Assembly (NCBI RefSeq): GCF_944390595.1
Contig: NZ_CALXRN010000130.1
Location: 1 to 50,995, forward strand
Source of the DNA: an uncultured Brachyspira sp.
Lineage (GTDB): Bacteria; Spirochaetota; Brachyspiria; Brachyspirales; Brachyspiraceae
Reading direction: 5' to 3'
Length of the DNA stretch: 50,995 nt
The notes beneath the pieces are model-generated. The model was not told the origin of the DNA and ran no database searches. It saw only the letters and a program-made list of their open reading frames with translations. A program made the position numbers and the translations under genes. Of this stretch, positions 16,997-25,455 are shown in pieces. How positions within the stretch are numbered: the first letter of the stretch is position 1; each line of letters starts with the position of its first letter.

Positions 16997-17051
16997 GCGA
17001 TGCGATGCGATGCGATGCGATGCGATGCGATGCGATGCGATGCGATGCGAT
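16997..17051. repeat. (GCGAT)11 pentanucleotide tandem repeat
   Basis: Eleven perfect head-to-tail copies of GCGAT (55 bp), strikingly GC-rich against surrounding AT-rich DNA. One further isolated GCGAT is nearby (16976-16980). The tract is non-coding and lies 106-160 bp upstream of the methyltransferase ATG, downstream of a strong minus-strand promoter, so it would appear in the mRNA leader as AUCGC repeats. Perfect short tandem repeats are prone to slipped-strand length change. Confidence 0.97.
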
Positions 17052-17091
17052 TTATATAACATATGAATTACCTCTTTATGATATTCAATTT

Positions 17092-17120
17092 AGTATATAT
17101 ATAAAAGTTATATTTGTCAA
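17092..17120 (-). promoter_or_regulatory. Promoter reading into the GCGAT repeat and methyltransferase gene
   Basis: On the minus strand TTGACA (17120-17115) and TATACT (17097-17092) are separated by exactly 17 bp. Transcription would start near 17085, giving a leader of roughly 190 nt containing the GCGAT tract. The -35 overlaps a 9-bp inverted repeat (TCAATCATA 17117-17125, TATGATTGA 17131-17139) which could be an operator, or a weak terminator for the CNNM gene that ends at 17142. Confidence 0.75.
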
Positions 17121-17141
17121 TCATATTTTATATGATTGAAA

Positions 17142-18425
17142 TTATAGATTATTTTCATTTGTTTCTATTTTATTTACTATTACTTTATCTATTCTAGCAC
17201 CGTCCATATCAACAATTTCTAAATTTAAATTTTTCCATTCAATAGATTCACCTTCTGATGGAACATGCTGCATAAGTTCAAGTATTAATCCGCTTATTGT
17301 ATTATATGTATTGGATGCATTTTCATCTTCTATTTCAAAATATTCTAAGAAATCGTATATAGGACATTGTCCGTCTACAAACCATCCTCCGTTTTTTCTT
17401 TTCTTTATATCTTTGCTTTCTTTACCTTCTGATACAGAACCAACTAATGCTGAGAATATGTCGCTTTGAGTTACCATACCGTCTATATTTCCAAACTCAT
17501 CCGATATAAGACCTATTTTAGTTTTATTCTTTTTCATCTCTTCAAGCACTAAATATACTTCCATATTGTTATGGAAATAATTAGCTTTTTTAACAAATTT
17601 TTCTATTTTTGCCTTTGCTGTATTTAATTTGTCAAATATATCTGTTACTCTAACAACTCCTATAATATTGTCCAAATTATTATCTACAACGGGATAAGCT
17701 GAGAATGAATGCTTGGATACAATTTTTTTAATTTCATCATTGCTCATATTAATATCTAAGAATACTATATCGCTTCTATGAGTCATTATTGATTCAATTT
17801 TTCTGTCTCCCAAAAAGAATGCTCTTTCTATAATATCCTGTTCTATATCTTTTACTTCTCCGCCTTGTCTTCCTTCTTCTATCATTGATTTTATTTCTTC
17901 TTCTGTTACAGGGCTTTTATCATCTTTTATTCCTAAAACTCTTGAAACTATAGATGCACTTTTTGATAATATCCAAACAAACGGACCGCCTATTTTTGAA
18001 AGTATAGTCATTGGACTTGCAACAACTTTTGCTATTTTTTCAGGCATAACCATTCCTATTCTTTTAGGTACAAGTTCTCCGAATATTAAAGTTAAATATG
18101 TTACTAATGCTACTACTATTACTTGTGCTATTATAGGTGCATACGTTTGCGGTATATGAATTTTTGTAAGTATATTTGAAAGTTCTTTTGCTACAGTATC
18201 TCCTGAATATATACCTGTTAATATACCTATAAGAGTTATTCCTATTTGTATTGTGGATAGAAATTTATCAGGGTCATTTGCAAGAGATAATGCTGCATCT
18301 GCTCCTTTATTTCCTTCTTTACTGTCTTTCATTAATGATGTTTTTCTTGCTGAAATTACTGCTATTTCGGACATGGCAAATATGCCGTTTAAAAGTATTA
18401 ACACTATTATTATTATTATATCCAT
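17142..18425 (-). CDS. CNNM/CorC (TlyC-type) membrane protein with CBS domains
   Basis: 427 aa. An N-terminal DUF21/CNNM membrane domain (about 1-180, four hydrophobic segments, with FGELVPKRIG) is followed by a pair of CBS domains (about 205-330, IMTHRSDIVFLD, AYPVVDNN, NIIGVV) and a C-terminal CorC_HlyC domain (about 345-420, GGWFVDGQCPIYDFLE). Members are linked to Mg2+/Co2+ export or resistance; homologues in spirochaetes have been named hemolysins (TlyC), although a haemolytic role is doubtful. AAGGAT precedes the ATG. It stands alone on the minus strand. Confidence 0.88.
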   Translation of the reverse strand: MDIIIIIVLILLNGIFAMSEIAVISARKTSLMKDSKEGNKGADAALSLANDPDKFLSTIQIGITLIGILTGIYSGDTVAKELSNILTKIHIPQTYAPIIAQVIVVALVTYLTLIFGELVPKRIGMVMPEKIAKVVASPMTILSKIGGPFVWILSKSASIVSRVLGIKDDKSPVTEEEIKSMIEEGRQGGEVKDIEQDIIERAFFLGDRKIESIMTHRSDIVFLDINMSNDEIKKIVSKHSFSAYPVVDNNLDNIIGVVRVTDIFDKLNTAKAKIEKFVKKANYFHNNMEVYLVLEEMKKNKTKIGLISDEFGNIDGMVTQSDIFSALVGSVSEGKESKDIKKRKNGGWFVDGQCPIYDFLEYFEIEDENASNTYNTISGLILELMQHVPSEGESIEWKNLNLEIVDMDGARIDKVIVNKIETNENNL

Positions 18426-18735
18426 TATATTTTATCCTTATATATAAAAATTTTATTTAAAATGCTTCTTATTAATGATTGTATTTTATGTTTTCTTATA
18501 TAATAAAATAGAGATGTATATTTTTTTAGATGTATCTTTATATAAAAATGACAAGTATCGAAAGTATTATCTCCTAATAAAAACTAGGAGTTTTAAATAA
18601 TTAAACCGCTGCATAAGATATTTATTTAAATCCTATTAATGTTTGTGTATATAGTTATAATATAATACAAATATTTAAAAATTACAAGATATAATATAAA
18701 TATTTTTTACAATTTAGATTAATAGTAAAATATGT
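18426..18735. other. Intergenic region between CNNM and propeller lipoprotein genes
   Basis: 310 bp without a supportable gene. It holds an 8-bp direct repeat AGATGTAT (18512-18519 and 18528-18535) upstream of the CNNM gene and a small hairpin CTCCTA/TAGGAG (18571-18590). The hairpin is followed by TTTT on the plus strand only, so it is at best a weak terminator for the leftward lipoprotein transcript. Confidence 0.5.
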
Positions 18736-19650
18736 TTAATTAATAGTGATCTTTTTTATTAATCCTGTAGGAAGTTCCGGTATATATATAGTATCATTAG
18801 TTACATCTATATCAGCAGCACCTCTTAATGAACCTTCTATTTTTTCTAATTGTTCTTTTGTATTTAAATCAAATGAATATATTGATGCATTAGTTCCGCC
18901 TTCTCCCCAATCTGAAACATATAGTTTATTATTATATACAGCTGCACCGTCTAATCCGCCTGCACCTATTATAAAATCAACCCATTTATCTAAACCGCTT
19001 CCGTCTGCATTAAAAGTATATATATATCCGGTATTTTCTGCTCCCATAAATCCATTCGATACAACATACAGAATACCATTGTCAAATGCTATGCCGTTAG
19101 CACCATAAACATTATCTACAGTGTTTATAATAGAAAGTGATGAATTATTTTCTATTTTTATTATATATACTTTGCTGCTTCCTGTATCTGTAACTGCTAT
19201 GGTTTCATTATCTATTGCTGCTATATCATTTAATAATTTAGCATCTTCTATAGTGAATCTTGTTATTATTGTATTATCTTTAACATTTGCAAGAACTATA
19301 TTTCCAGGCAATCCGTTATCTCCGTCCTGATCGGCGATTGCAATAATATCATCTGTTATAAAATAAAATCCTCTAGGAGCATCCAATTCTCCTTCAAAAA
19401 GTTTTATAGGATTAGAACCATCTTCATTAACACATAAGAAAAATCCGTCTCTTGTTTTATCAGCTTCTCCAATATTTGAAATATATAATTTGCCGTTTCT
19501 TAGTCTAATGCTTTCAGGAGCAGATGTACCTTCAGCATTTATTGTTACAGCTTCCTTTTTATTGGCATTATATTCAGAAACTTCTTCTGTATTATTATTT
19601 GAACATGAAATAATAAGAATAGAAAATAATAATGCGATAATTTTATTCAT
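18736..19650 (-). CDS. Beta-propeller (NHL/SMP-30-like) lipoprotein
   Basis: 304 aa. The signal MNKIIALLFSILIISC carries a lipobox with Cys16. The mature part is a series of about six blade-like repeats such as NGKLYISNIGEAD, DDIIAIADQDG, NETIAVTDTGSSKVYII, NGILYVVSNGFMG, NNKLYVSDWGEGG and NDTIYIPELPTG, the pattern of NHL or SMP-30/gluconolactonase-like propellers. Conserved Asp residues at blade ends could bind metal, but no enzyme can be assigned. A perfect AAGGAG precedes the ATG. Confidence 0.72.
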   Translation of the reverse strand: MNKIIALLFSILIISCSNNNTEEVSEYNANKKEAVTINAEGTSAPESIRLRNGKLYISNIGEADKTRDGFFLCVNEDGSNPIKLFEGELDAPRGFYFITDDIIAIADQDGDNGLPGNIVLANVKDNTIITRFTIEDAKLLNDIAAIDNETIAVTDTGSSKVYIIKIENNSSLSIINTVDNVYGANGIAFDNGILYVVSNGFMGAENTGYIYTFNADGSGLDKWVDFIIGAGGLDGAAVYNNKLYVSDWGEGGTNASIYSFDLNTKEQLEKIEGSLRGAADIDVTNDTIYIPELPTGLIKKITIN

Positions 19651-19741
19651 AATTAAACTCCTTAGTCTTAATTTATATTATTTTTGGTATATATCAATAT
19701 AAAAAATTAAAATTATTTTATTTTTGACATTTAATTTATAT

Positions 19742-19781
19742 AAAAAAGAAAAAGACTTTCAATTAAATAATCGAAAGTCTT
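19742..19781 (-). terminator. trpB intrinsic terminator
   Basis: On the minus strand a 9-bp stem AAGACTTTC/GAAAGTCTT with a 12-nt loop runs into TTTTCTTTTTT, starting 23 bp after the trpB stop. Confidence 0.88.
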
Positions 19782-19804
19782 AATCTTATATTATATATTG
19801 GAGG

Positions 19805-21058
19805 CTAAAATTTATGTATGTCTATGTTTTTCTCTAATCTCTCCAATTCATCTTTTAAAAACTCTTTCCATTTATCCGGTCTGAAAATAGGGGAGGTTAT
19901 GAATATATCCTTATCACCTCTTCCGGACATATTAACTATTATAACATCATCCTTACTATAATTTTTTGCATATTCAATAGCTTTAGCGCCAGCATGAGCA
20001 CTTTCTAAAGCAAATATAACTCCTTCATTCCTTGCAAATTCTTTTACAGCATTAATTGCTTCTTTATCAGTAGCATAAGTAAACTCTATCCTTCCTGATT
20101 CTCCTAAATATGCAAGCTGAGGTCCAACTCCAGGATAATCCAGTCCTGCAGATATAGACATAGTTTCAGATATCTCTCCATTTTCTTTTAAAATGAATTT
20201 ACTCATATAACCCTGAGCAGCAACATCTTTAGCATAAGGATTTTGCATTCTAATAGCATTTTCTCCTAAATTCATGCTTATTCCGCCGGCTTCTACTGCT
20301 ATTAATTTAGGACTTTCTTTTTCAATAAAAGGTTCAAAGAAACCTATAGCATTAGAACCTCCTCCTACGCATGCTATCATAGCTTTAACATTCAAATTCT
20401 TTTCCTGTATTTGCTTTTCTAATTCCCTTCCTATTACAGATTGGAAAGTTCTTACAATATCCGGATACGGACTAGGTCCTACAGCACTTCCAAGAAGATA
20501 ATGCGTATCTTTCAAATCTTTAACCCAATCTTCTAAAGCTACATCAACAGCATCTTTAAGGCCTCTTCCTCCTCTTGTAACCGATATTACATTTGCCCCA
20601 TATAATTCCATAGATGCTACATTAGGCTGCTGTCTTTTTACGTCAATTTCACCCATATAAATTGAGCATTCCATTCCTAATTTAGCACATGCTGCAGCGG
20701 TGGCAAGCCCATGCTGTCCTGCCCCTGTTTCTGCTATAATCTTTTTCTTACCCATTTTTTTAGCGAGTAATGCCTGTCCTATAGAATTATTGATTTTGTG
20801 TGCCCCTGTATGTGCAAGCCCTTCCAGCTTCACATAGATTTTTGCCCCGCCTATTTTTTCAGATAAATTTTTTGCATACATTAAAGGTGTAGGTCTTCCT
20901 ATAAAATCGGCTCTTAGTTCTGCAAGTTCTTCTAAAAATTCTTTATCATTGATATAGTGTAAAAATGCGTTTTCTAATTCAATTAATAATTTTTCTAATT
21001 CTGCAGGTACAAATCTTCCCCCGAATTTACCAAAAAAACCCTTATCGCTATTTTTCAT
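19805..21058 (-). CDS. trpB: Tryptophan synthase beta subunit
   Basis: 417 aa from the chosen start; the frame stays open for 36 more codons upstream but those encode no conserved text. The start MKNSDKGFFGKFGGRFVPAELE is typical, and GAGG lies just before this ATG. The PLP lysine is in LAHTGAHKINNS; GAGQHGLATA, GSAVGPSPYPDIV and the phosphate-binding CVGGGSNAIG are present, so it is a catalytically complete TrpB1. It makes tryptophan from indole and serine. No trpA or other trp gene is nearby; such lone TrpB enzymes can salvage indole. Confidence 0.95.
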   Translation of the reverse strand: MKNSDKGFFGKFGGRFVPAELEKLLIELENAFLHYINDKEFLEELAELRADFIGRPTPLMYAKNLSEKIGGAKIYVKLEGLAHTGAHKINNSIGQALLAKKMGKKKIIAETGAGQHGLATAAACAKLGMECSIYMGEIDVKRQQPNVASMELYGANVISVTRGGRGLKDAVDVALEDWVKDLKDTHYLLGSAVGPSPYPDIVRTFQSVIGRELEKQIQEKNLNVKAMIACVGGGSNAIGFFEPFIEKESPKLIAVEAGGISMNLGENAIRMQNPYAKDVAAQGYMSKFILKENGEISETMSISAGLDYPGVGPQLAYLGESGRIEFTYATDKEAINAVKEFARNEGVIFALESAHAGAKAIEYAKNYSKDDVIIVNMSGRGDKDIFITSPIFRPDKWKEFLKDELERLEKNIDIHKF

Positions 21059-21095
21059 TTTATTAATCCTCATTAAAGTTATTTTTGTTAGTAGC

Positions 21096-21139
21096 ATTAC
21101 TTTATATAGTAATATTACCATATAATTATAATTTGTCAA
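21096..21139 (-). promoter_or_regulatory. trpB promoter with downstream dyads
   Basis: On the minus strand TTGACA (21139-21134) and TAATAT (21117-21112) are 16 bp apart. Two palindromic elements lie at and after the -10: GTAATATTAC (21109-21118) and ATTACT-N6-AGTAAT (21096-21113). Their position suits a repressor site, but the sequence does not look like a classical TrpR operator. Confidence 0.55.
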
Positions 21140-21216
21140 CAATATTTTTAAGTTTTTTATTTTCATTATTAAAAAATAGTTTATAATAAAATCAGCATAT
21201 ATCGGAGTGATAATTA

Positions 21217-23280
21217 ATGATAAAAGATAGAATAGACAGTATGTTTGTTCAAGCTAGGTTTTATTTTAATTTAGAGAAATATTCATCTGCTTTAAGAATA
21301 TACTCTAAAATAATTAATTATTTTGAGAATTATGATAAAGTATTAGACAGTAATTATAGAGATAGATATTTTGCCCGTGTATGTTATAAAAAGGCTTTAA
21401 CTTTATATTATCTAAATAGATATGAAGAGTCTGTAGAATATTATAATAAGGCTATAAATATTAATCCAATATATGAAAAAGCTTTTATTAATAAAGGCAT
21501 TATATTGGCAAAGTTAATGGTATTTGATGCGGCATTAGAAGCATTTAATGCTGCAATAGAAATCAATGAAAGATCTGAGATATCTTATTTTAATATAGGT
21601 ATAATATATTCCAAACTTGAGAGATATGAAGATGCATTATATTCTTTTAATAAAGCGGCAGAATTAGGATATGATTATGCATATTTGAATGTTGCTATTA
21701 TTTTAGAGAGACTTGGAAGAATAGATGAGGCATTTAATATTTATGATAAAGCAATTAGTATAAATAAATCATTAGAAGTAATTTATTTAAATAAGGCCGG
21801 ATTGCTTGTAAATATTGGAAAATATCAGGAGGCTATAAAATATCTTGATAAAGCATTATCAATATTGAATAATAAAAATTCTAAAGGTGATACCATTATT
21901 AAAAATAAAGAACATATAGAATATATGGAAATGGGCATAATAGAAGATGATACTATATATGATAGAATATACTTTTTAAAATCTGATGCATTAATAAATT
22001 TATCTCAATATGATTATGCTTTAACTTTACTTTTAAATATTAAGGAATCAAGTTCTGTTAATATATTTTATATAATATCAAGATTTATAGAATATATACC
22101 AATAGAAAAACTTATTAACATAATACTTGGAGAAGATAGTTTTTGGGTTGAAGAGAAAGAGGAATATTTTAATTTTATAGTAAGAGATATTGAAAATAAG
22201 GATAGAATAAAATTAAAAAAATTGTGGATACTTCAGTATATATTTTTATATTTAATATCTGTGAAGGATTATGATAAAATTAATGAAATATCTCATTATA
22301 CAAGTATAGAAGTATTTAATGAAATGGCATTTGATAGAAGATATGATAATATAAAAGAGTTTTATCAAGATGATAATAATATAAGTCTTAAAAAAAATAA
22401 ATTAAGAATGACTAGTGTAAAAAATGCCAATGATCCTAAAGAGGGTAAAATATTAATGCAATTGCTTAGAAATAATAACGTAAATTCTAAATATGCAAAT
22501 ATTAATAACTTTATAGCATTGCAGACATCATTCAGCAGATGCAAAGACTCTCTGACTATGTACAGGCTGTATGGTAAATACGATAATAAAGAAGGAACAG
22601 GATGCTGTTTAGTTTTTGATAAATCTTTTTTTGACACTTCTTTTAATAACAGAGGATCCGGAATACTTTTTTCATTTTCTTATGATAAAAATAATTATTC
22701 AAATATTGAGCTTTATGATGAGCAAACATTGCCTTTATATTTTGTTTTATATTATAATTTCAAAAGAAATGAAATAGTTTTTAATCCATGCGAGTCCGAT
22801 TATGATAATTTAATTATTGATTTAAATAAAAATTATAGTGTTTGGAATCATGGGGATAAATTTTATGATAAATTAAAAAATAATATAGGATATGTATTTT
22901 GTTCAATATTTAATACTATCAAAACTTTTAATGCAGAAGAAATATCATTATCTTATCAGCTGCTTATGAATATACAATATTTAATAAAGGATTCTTCTTT
23001 TATAGAGGAGCAGGAAATGCGTATTATACAGTTAGTTGAATACGGAAGCAATCCTCTTCATATTGATAATGAAATGAAGCGTTCATATAAGAATTATCTT
23101 TATATATTTGATAATAAAGCATTAAAAGAAGTAATACTTGCTCCTAAAGTAAAAGATGCAGATTTCTTAGTTGAAAAGTTTAATGACAGACTTGCCAAAG
23201 CAACAAGCATATATAATTCAAAAAATATTAAAAATAAATATAAGATAAATGTGTATATTTCAACTTCTCCTATATCTTGA
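21217..23280 (+). CDS. TPR-repeat protein with C-terminal DUF2971-like domain
   Basis: 687 aa, cytoplasmic by appearance (no signal or membrane helix). Residues about 10-220 are five to six tetratricopeptide repeats, e.g. YNKAININPIYEKAFINKG and FNKAAELGYDYAYLNVA. A linker follows, then a domain (about 395-650) with NANDPKEGK, SFSRCKDSLTMYRLYGKY, GCCLVFD and a late EEQEMRIIQL, which fits the DUF2971 pattern (NDPxEG, SFS..DSLxMWxxY, GxCLxF, E-x-R). The activity of DUF2971 is unknown. It is divergent from trpB with a 158-bp shared control region. ATG follows GGAG. Confidence 0.7.
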   Translation: MIKDRIDSMFVQARFYFNLEKYSSALRIYSKIINYFENYDKVLDSNYRDRYFARVCYKKALTLYYLNRYEESVEYYNKAININPIYEKAFINKGIILAKLMVFDAALEAFNAAIEINERSEISYFNIGIIYSKLERYEDALYSFNKAAELGYDYAYLNVAIILERLGRIDEAFNIYDKAISINKSLEVIYLNKAGLLVNIGKYQEAIKYLDKALSILNNKNSKGDTIIKNKEHIEYMEMGIIEDDTIYDRIYFLKSDALINLSQYDYALTLLLNIKESSSVNIFYIISRFIEYIPIEKLINIILGEDSFWVEEKEEYFNFIVRDIENKDRIKLKKLWILQYIFLYLISVKDYDKINEISHYTSIEVFNEMAFDRRYDNIKEFYQDDNNISLKKNKLRMTSVKNANDPKEGKILMQLLRNNNVNSKYANINNFIALQTSFSRCKDSLTMYRLYGKYDNKEGTGCCLVFDKSFFDTSFNNRGSGILFSFSYDKNNYSNIELYDEQTLPLYFVLYYNFKRNEIVFNPCESDYDNLIIDLNKNYSVWNHGDKFYDKLKNNIGYVFCSIFNTIKTFNAEEISLSYQLLMNIQYLIKDSSFIEEQEMRIIQLVEYGSNPLHIDNEMKRSYKNYLYIFDNKALKEVILAPKVKDADFLVEKFNDRLAKATSIYNSKNIKNKYKINVYISTSPIS

Positions 23281-23304
23281 CAAATACTTATTAATAATTA
23301 TAAT
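23277..23304 (+). promoter_or_regulatory. Promoter of the repeat lipoprotein gene
   Basis: Perfect TTGACA (23277-23282) overlapping the stop codon of the TPR gene, a 16-bp spacer and perfect TATAAT (23299-23304). The leader would be about 23 nt, with AGGA before the ATG. Confidence 0.85.
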
Positions 23305-23333
23305 TTTGCAAAAAAATATATAGGATATGTATT

Positions 23334-23648
23334 ATGAAAAAAATTATTTTTGTTTTATGCTTAATTTTATCAATATTTGCTGTTTCATGCGAAAAGGATA
23401 AAAAAGCTATTGATAAATTAACTGATAAGGTTAATGAAACAATAGACGATGCTTCTAAAGCAGCACAGGATGCTGTAGAAAAAGCAGGAGATACTACAGG
23501 AGATGTTTTAGATGATGCTTCTAAAGCTGTTGAAGATGGAATTCAGGATGCTTCTAAGGCTGTTGAAGGAGGAATGCAGGATGCTTCTAAAGCTATAGAA
23601 GAAGGCGTTGATAAGGCTAAAGAAGAAATATCAAATGCTGTAAATTAA
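23334..23648 (+). CDS. Small lipoprotein with 11-residue amphipathic repeats
   Basis: 104 aa. The signal MKKIIFVLCLILSIFAVSC ends in a lipobox (Cys19). The mature part is a single predicted amphipathic helix made of near-identical 11-residue units of the form DASKAVEDGIQ / DASKAVEGGMQ / DASKAIEEGVD, with earlier degenerate copies (DASKAAQDAVE, DDASKAVEDG). The DNA repeats in 33-bp units around 23510-23610. Eleven-residue repeats of this kind occur in LEA-like and apolipoprotein-like lipid-binding helices and in some lipoproteins that span to the peptidoglycan. Its own strong promoter suggests abundance; function unknown. Confidence 0.85.
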   Translation: MKKIIFVLCLILSIFAVSCEKDKKAIDKLTDKVNETIDDASKAAQDAVEKAGDTTGDVLDDASKAVEDGIQDASKAVEGGMQDASKAIEEGVDKAKEEISNAVN

Positions 23649-23671
23649 TAGTAAGTTCTATAATAGAAAAT

Positions 23672-23715
23672 TATTGGCATGTTGCATTTTATTTATTAAA
23701 TTGTAGTTGCCAATA
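23672..23715. other. Inverted repeat between lipoprotein and flavodoxin genes
   Basis: Perfect 8-bp arms TATTGGCA (23672-23679) and TGCCAATA (23708-23715) separated by 28 nt. The loop is long for a terminator and only GTTTT follows, so it could instead be two half-sites of an operator or a structured leader of the flavodoxin mRNA. Confidence 0.5.
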
Positions 23716-23763
23716 GTTTTCATCATATATTGTAAGAAATTAATATTTTGGATTTATAATTTT

Positions 23764-24195
23764 ATGTCAAAGAAAATTGCTTTAGTTGTATGGAGTAAAA
23801 CCGGTAATACTAGATTAATGGGTAAAGCTATAAAAGAAGGTGCTGAGTCTAATGGGGCAGAGGTTGAAACTTTTAAGGCTTATAATTTTGATATTGATGC
23901 AGTTAAAAATTATGAATGCATAGCTTTAGGATGTCCTGCTATGGGAGCAGAAATTTTGGAAGATACGGAATTTCTGCCTATGTATGAAAATGTTAAACCA
24001 TATTTGAAAGATAAAAAAGTATTTATATTCGGTTCTTACGGATGGGGTGACGGAAAATGGATGAGAGATTGGCAAGAAGATGCAGTAAACAATGGTATTA
24101 CATTGTTTAGAGATCCTATTATAGCTAAAGAAAAACCAACAGATGATATATTAAATGAGCTTAAAAAAGTAGGCGTGGATTTAGCTAAATCTTAA
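23764..24195 (+). CDS. Flavodoxin
   Basis: 143 aa, the short-chain flavodoxin length. The FMN phosphate loop is WSKTGNTRLMG (10-20); the two isoalloxazine loops are seen as GCPAMGAEILED and GSYGWGDGKWM. It should be a one-FMN electron carrier for anaerobic redox enzymes. The frame stays open 19 codons further upstream, but those residues (hydrophobic, not conserved) precede the canonical SKKIALVVWS start. The Shine-Dalgarno is weak. It converges with the permease gene, with one base between the two coding ends. Confidence 0.92.
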   Translation: MSKKIALVVWSKTGNTRLMGKAIKEGAESNGAEVETFKAYNFDIDAVKNYECIALGCPAMGAEILEDTEFLPMYENVKPYLKDKKVFIFGSYGWGDGKWMRDWQEDAVNNGITLFRDPIIAKEKPTDDILNELKKVGVDLAKS

Positions 24196-24196
24196 T

Positions 24197-25453
24197 TTAT
24201 TTTCCTCTGCTGAAGAATGATTTAATCATAAGAAATGCCCCCATAGCAGCCAGTACTATATTCGGGAACCACATTGCTATAACAGGAGGTATAGTCTTTC
24301 CTCCAGCTATTATTTCTGCTGCTGTTATAAGTATATAATATATAACTACTACTATAACTGATAATCCGAATCCAAATCCTTTTCCGCTTCTTTTACCTAC
24401 AATACCTAAAGGTGCTCCTATTATAACCATAAAAAGACATGCTGCTGGTATTGATAAGAATTTATGAAATTCTATATAATAAAAATATGGAACAGCCTCT
24501 TCTATAGCTTTTTGACGTATAGAATTTATTTCTGTTTTATTTGTGGTTATATAAGCATTAGAGAATGTTATTAAAGACATACTGTTAGTGTCAATATTTT
24601 GATATGCATTGTTAATAATTCCGTTTATTTGCTGATCCACGGATTTATTAGCTTCGATTTTTGCTTTTTTCATTTTAGAACGTATTTCCCATGAAGGCAT
24701 TTCTCTTAGTCCTCTTTCATGAGAAGTTAATGTGCTTACATTTCTTACAATATTAATATCCATAGAATCAAATACTGTATAATCATTTGTTACAAAACCA
24801 TAATTAGGCATTTCCTGCACTATACCGTCATATAATGTTAAAGTAACAACTCTTGAATTGGCTTCATTATTTTTCCACAATCCATATTTAGCAGTTATAA
24901 CCCTTTTATTATCACTTGATCCGTCATATATAACTACATTTGATATACTTTTATCATCGGCATATTTAGCACCTATTGACAGATTCATATCGCTTATCTT
25001 TGAAAATTCTAATTTACCTACAGCAATAGAAGGACTTATATTAACCATATATGATATTAATGCCCTATATCTATAATTAGATTCACTCATAACAACATTG
25101 TTAAAAAATAATGAGAAAAGAAATGTTATAACTCCAAGTATTATTATAGGTACATATATTCTCATATGCGGGAAACCTAAAGCACGCATTACTATTATTT
25201 CATTATCTGAGGATAGTCTACCATAACTTATTATGCTTGCCATTAGTATTGACATAGGTATAGTTATAGCTATATTAAATGGAAGCATGTATACAAATAC
25301 TTCCAATGACATAAATAAAGGAGCTCCATTATTCATAATAAGCCTTATCAATTCAGGCAGTAATTGTATTACAAATATGAATGTAAAAAATAATATCCCA
25401 GCTAAGAAAGGACCTATAGTTTCTTTAATTACGTATTTATTAATTTTTTTCAT
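24197..25453 (-). CDS. LptF/LptG-family permease
   Basis: 418 aa. It has the YjgP/YjgQ plan: three membrane helices (about 12-35, 52-75, 98-120), a periplasmic beta-rich domain (about 125-285) and three C-terminal helices (about 330-412). Typical text is KYVIKETIGPFLAGILFFTFIF, the cytoplasmic coupling stretch SSDNEIIVMRALGF and IGAPLGIVGKRSGKGFGFGLS. With LptB it extracts lipo-oligosaccharide from the inner membrane; whether it is the F or G subunit is not clear from sequence. Last gene of the RNase J-SppA operon, with a 2-bp gap to the gene before. Confidence 0.88.
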   Translation of the reverse strand: MKKINKYVIKETIGPFLAGILFFTFIFVIQLLPELIRLIMNNGAPLFMSLEVFVYMLPFNIAITIPMSILMASIISYGRLSSDNEIIVMRALGFPHMRIYVPIIILGVITFLFSLFFNNVVMSESNYRYRALISYMVNISPSIAVGKLEFSKISDMNLSIGAKYADDKSISNVVIYDGSSDNKRVITAKYGLWKNNEANSRVVTLTLYDGIVQEMPNYGFVTNDYTVFDSMDINIVRNVSTLTSHERGLREMPSWEIRSKMKKAKIEANKSVDQQINGIINNAYQNIDTNSMSLITFSNAYITTNKTEINSIRQKAIEEAVPYFYYIEFHKFLSIPAACLFMVIIGAPLGIVGKRSGKGFGFGLSVIVVVIYYILITAAEIIAGGKTIPPVIAMWFPNIVLAAMGAFLMIKSFFSRGK

Positions 25454-25455
25454 GT

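Noticed and set aside
16997-17051. CRISPR array
   Set aside because: The units are 5 bp with no spacers; it is a simple tandem repeat.
17142-18425. True hemolysin TlyC
   Set aside because: The domain plan is that of CNNM/CorC metal-linked proteins; haemolysis cannot be inferred from sequence.
18571-18594. Strong terminator in the CNNM/lipoprotein gap
   Set aside because: The stem is only 6 bp, and the T run is on the strand opposite to both flanking transcripts.
19805-21166. Longer trpB start 36 codons upstream
   Set aside because: The extra residues are hydrophobic and unlike TrpB, they cover the promoter region, and GAGG supports the later ATG.
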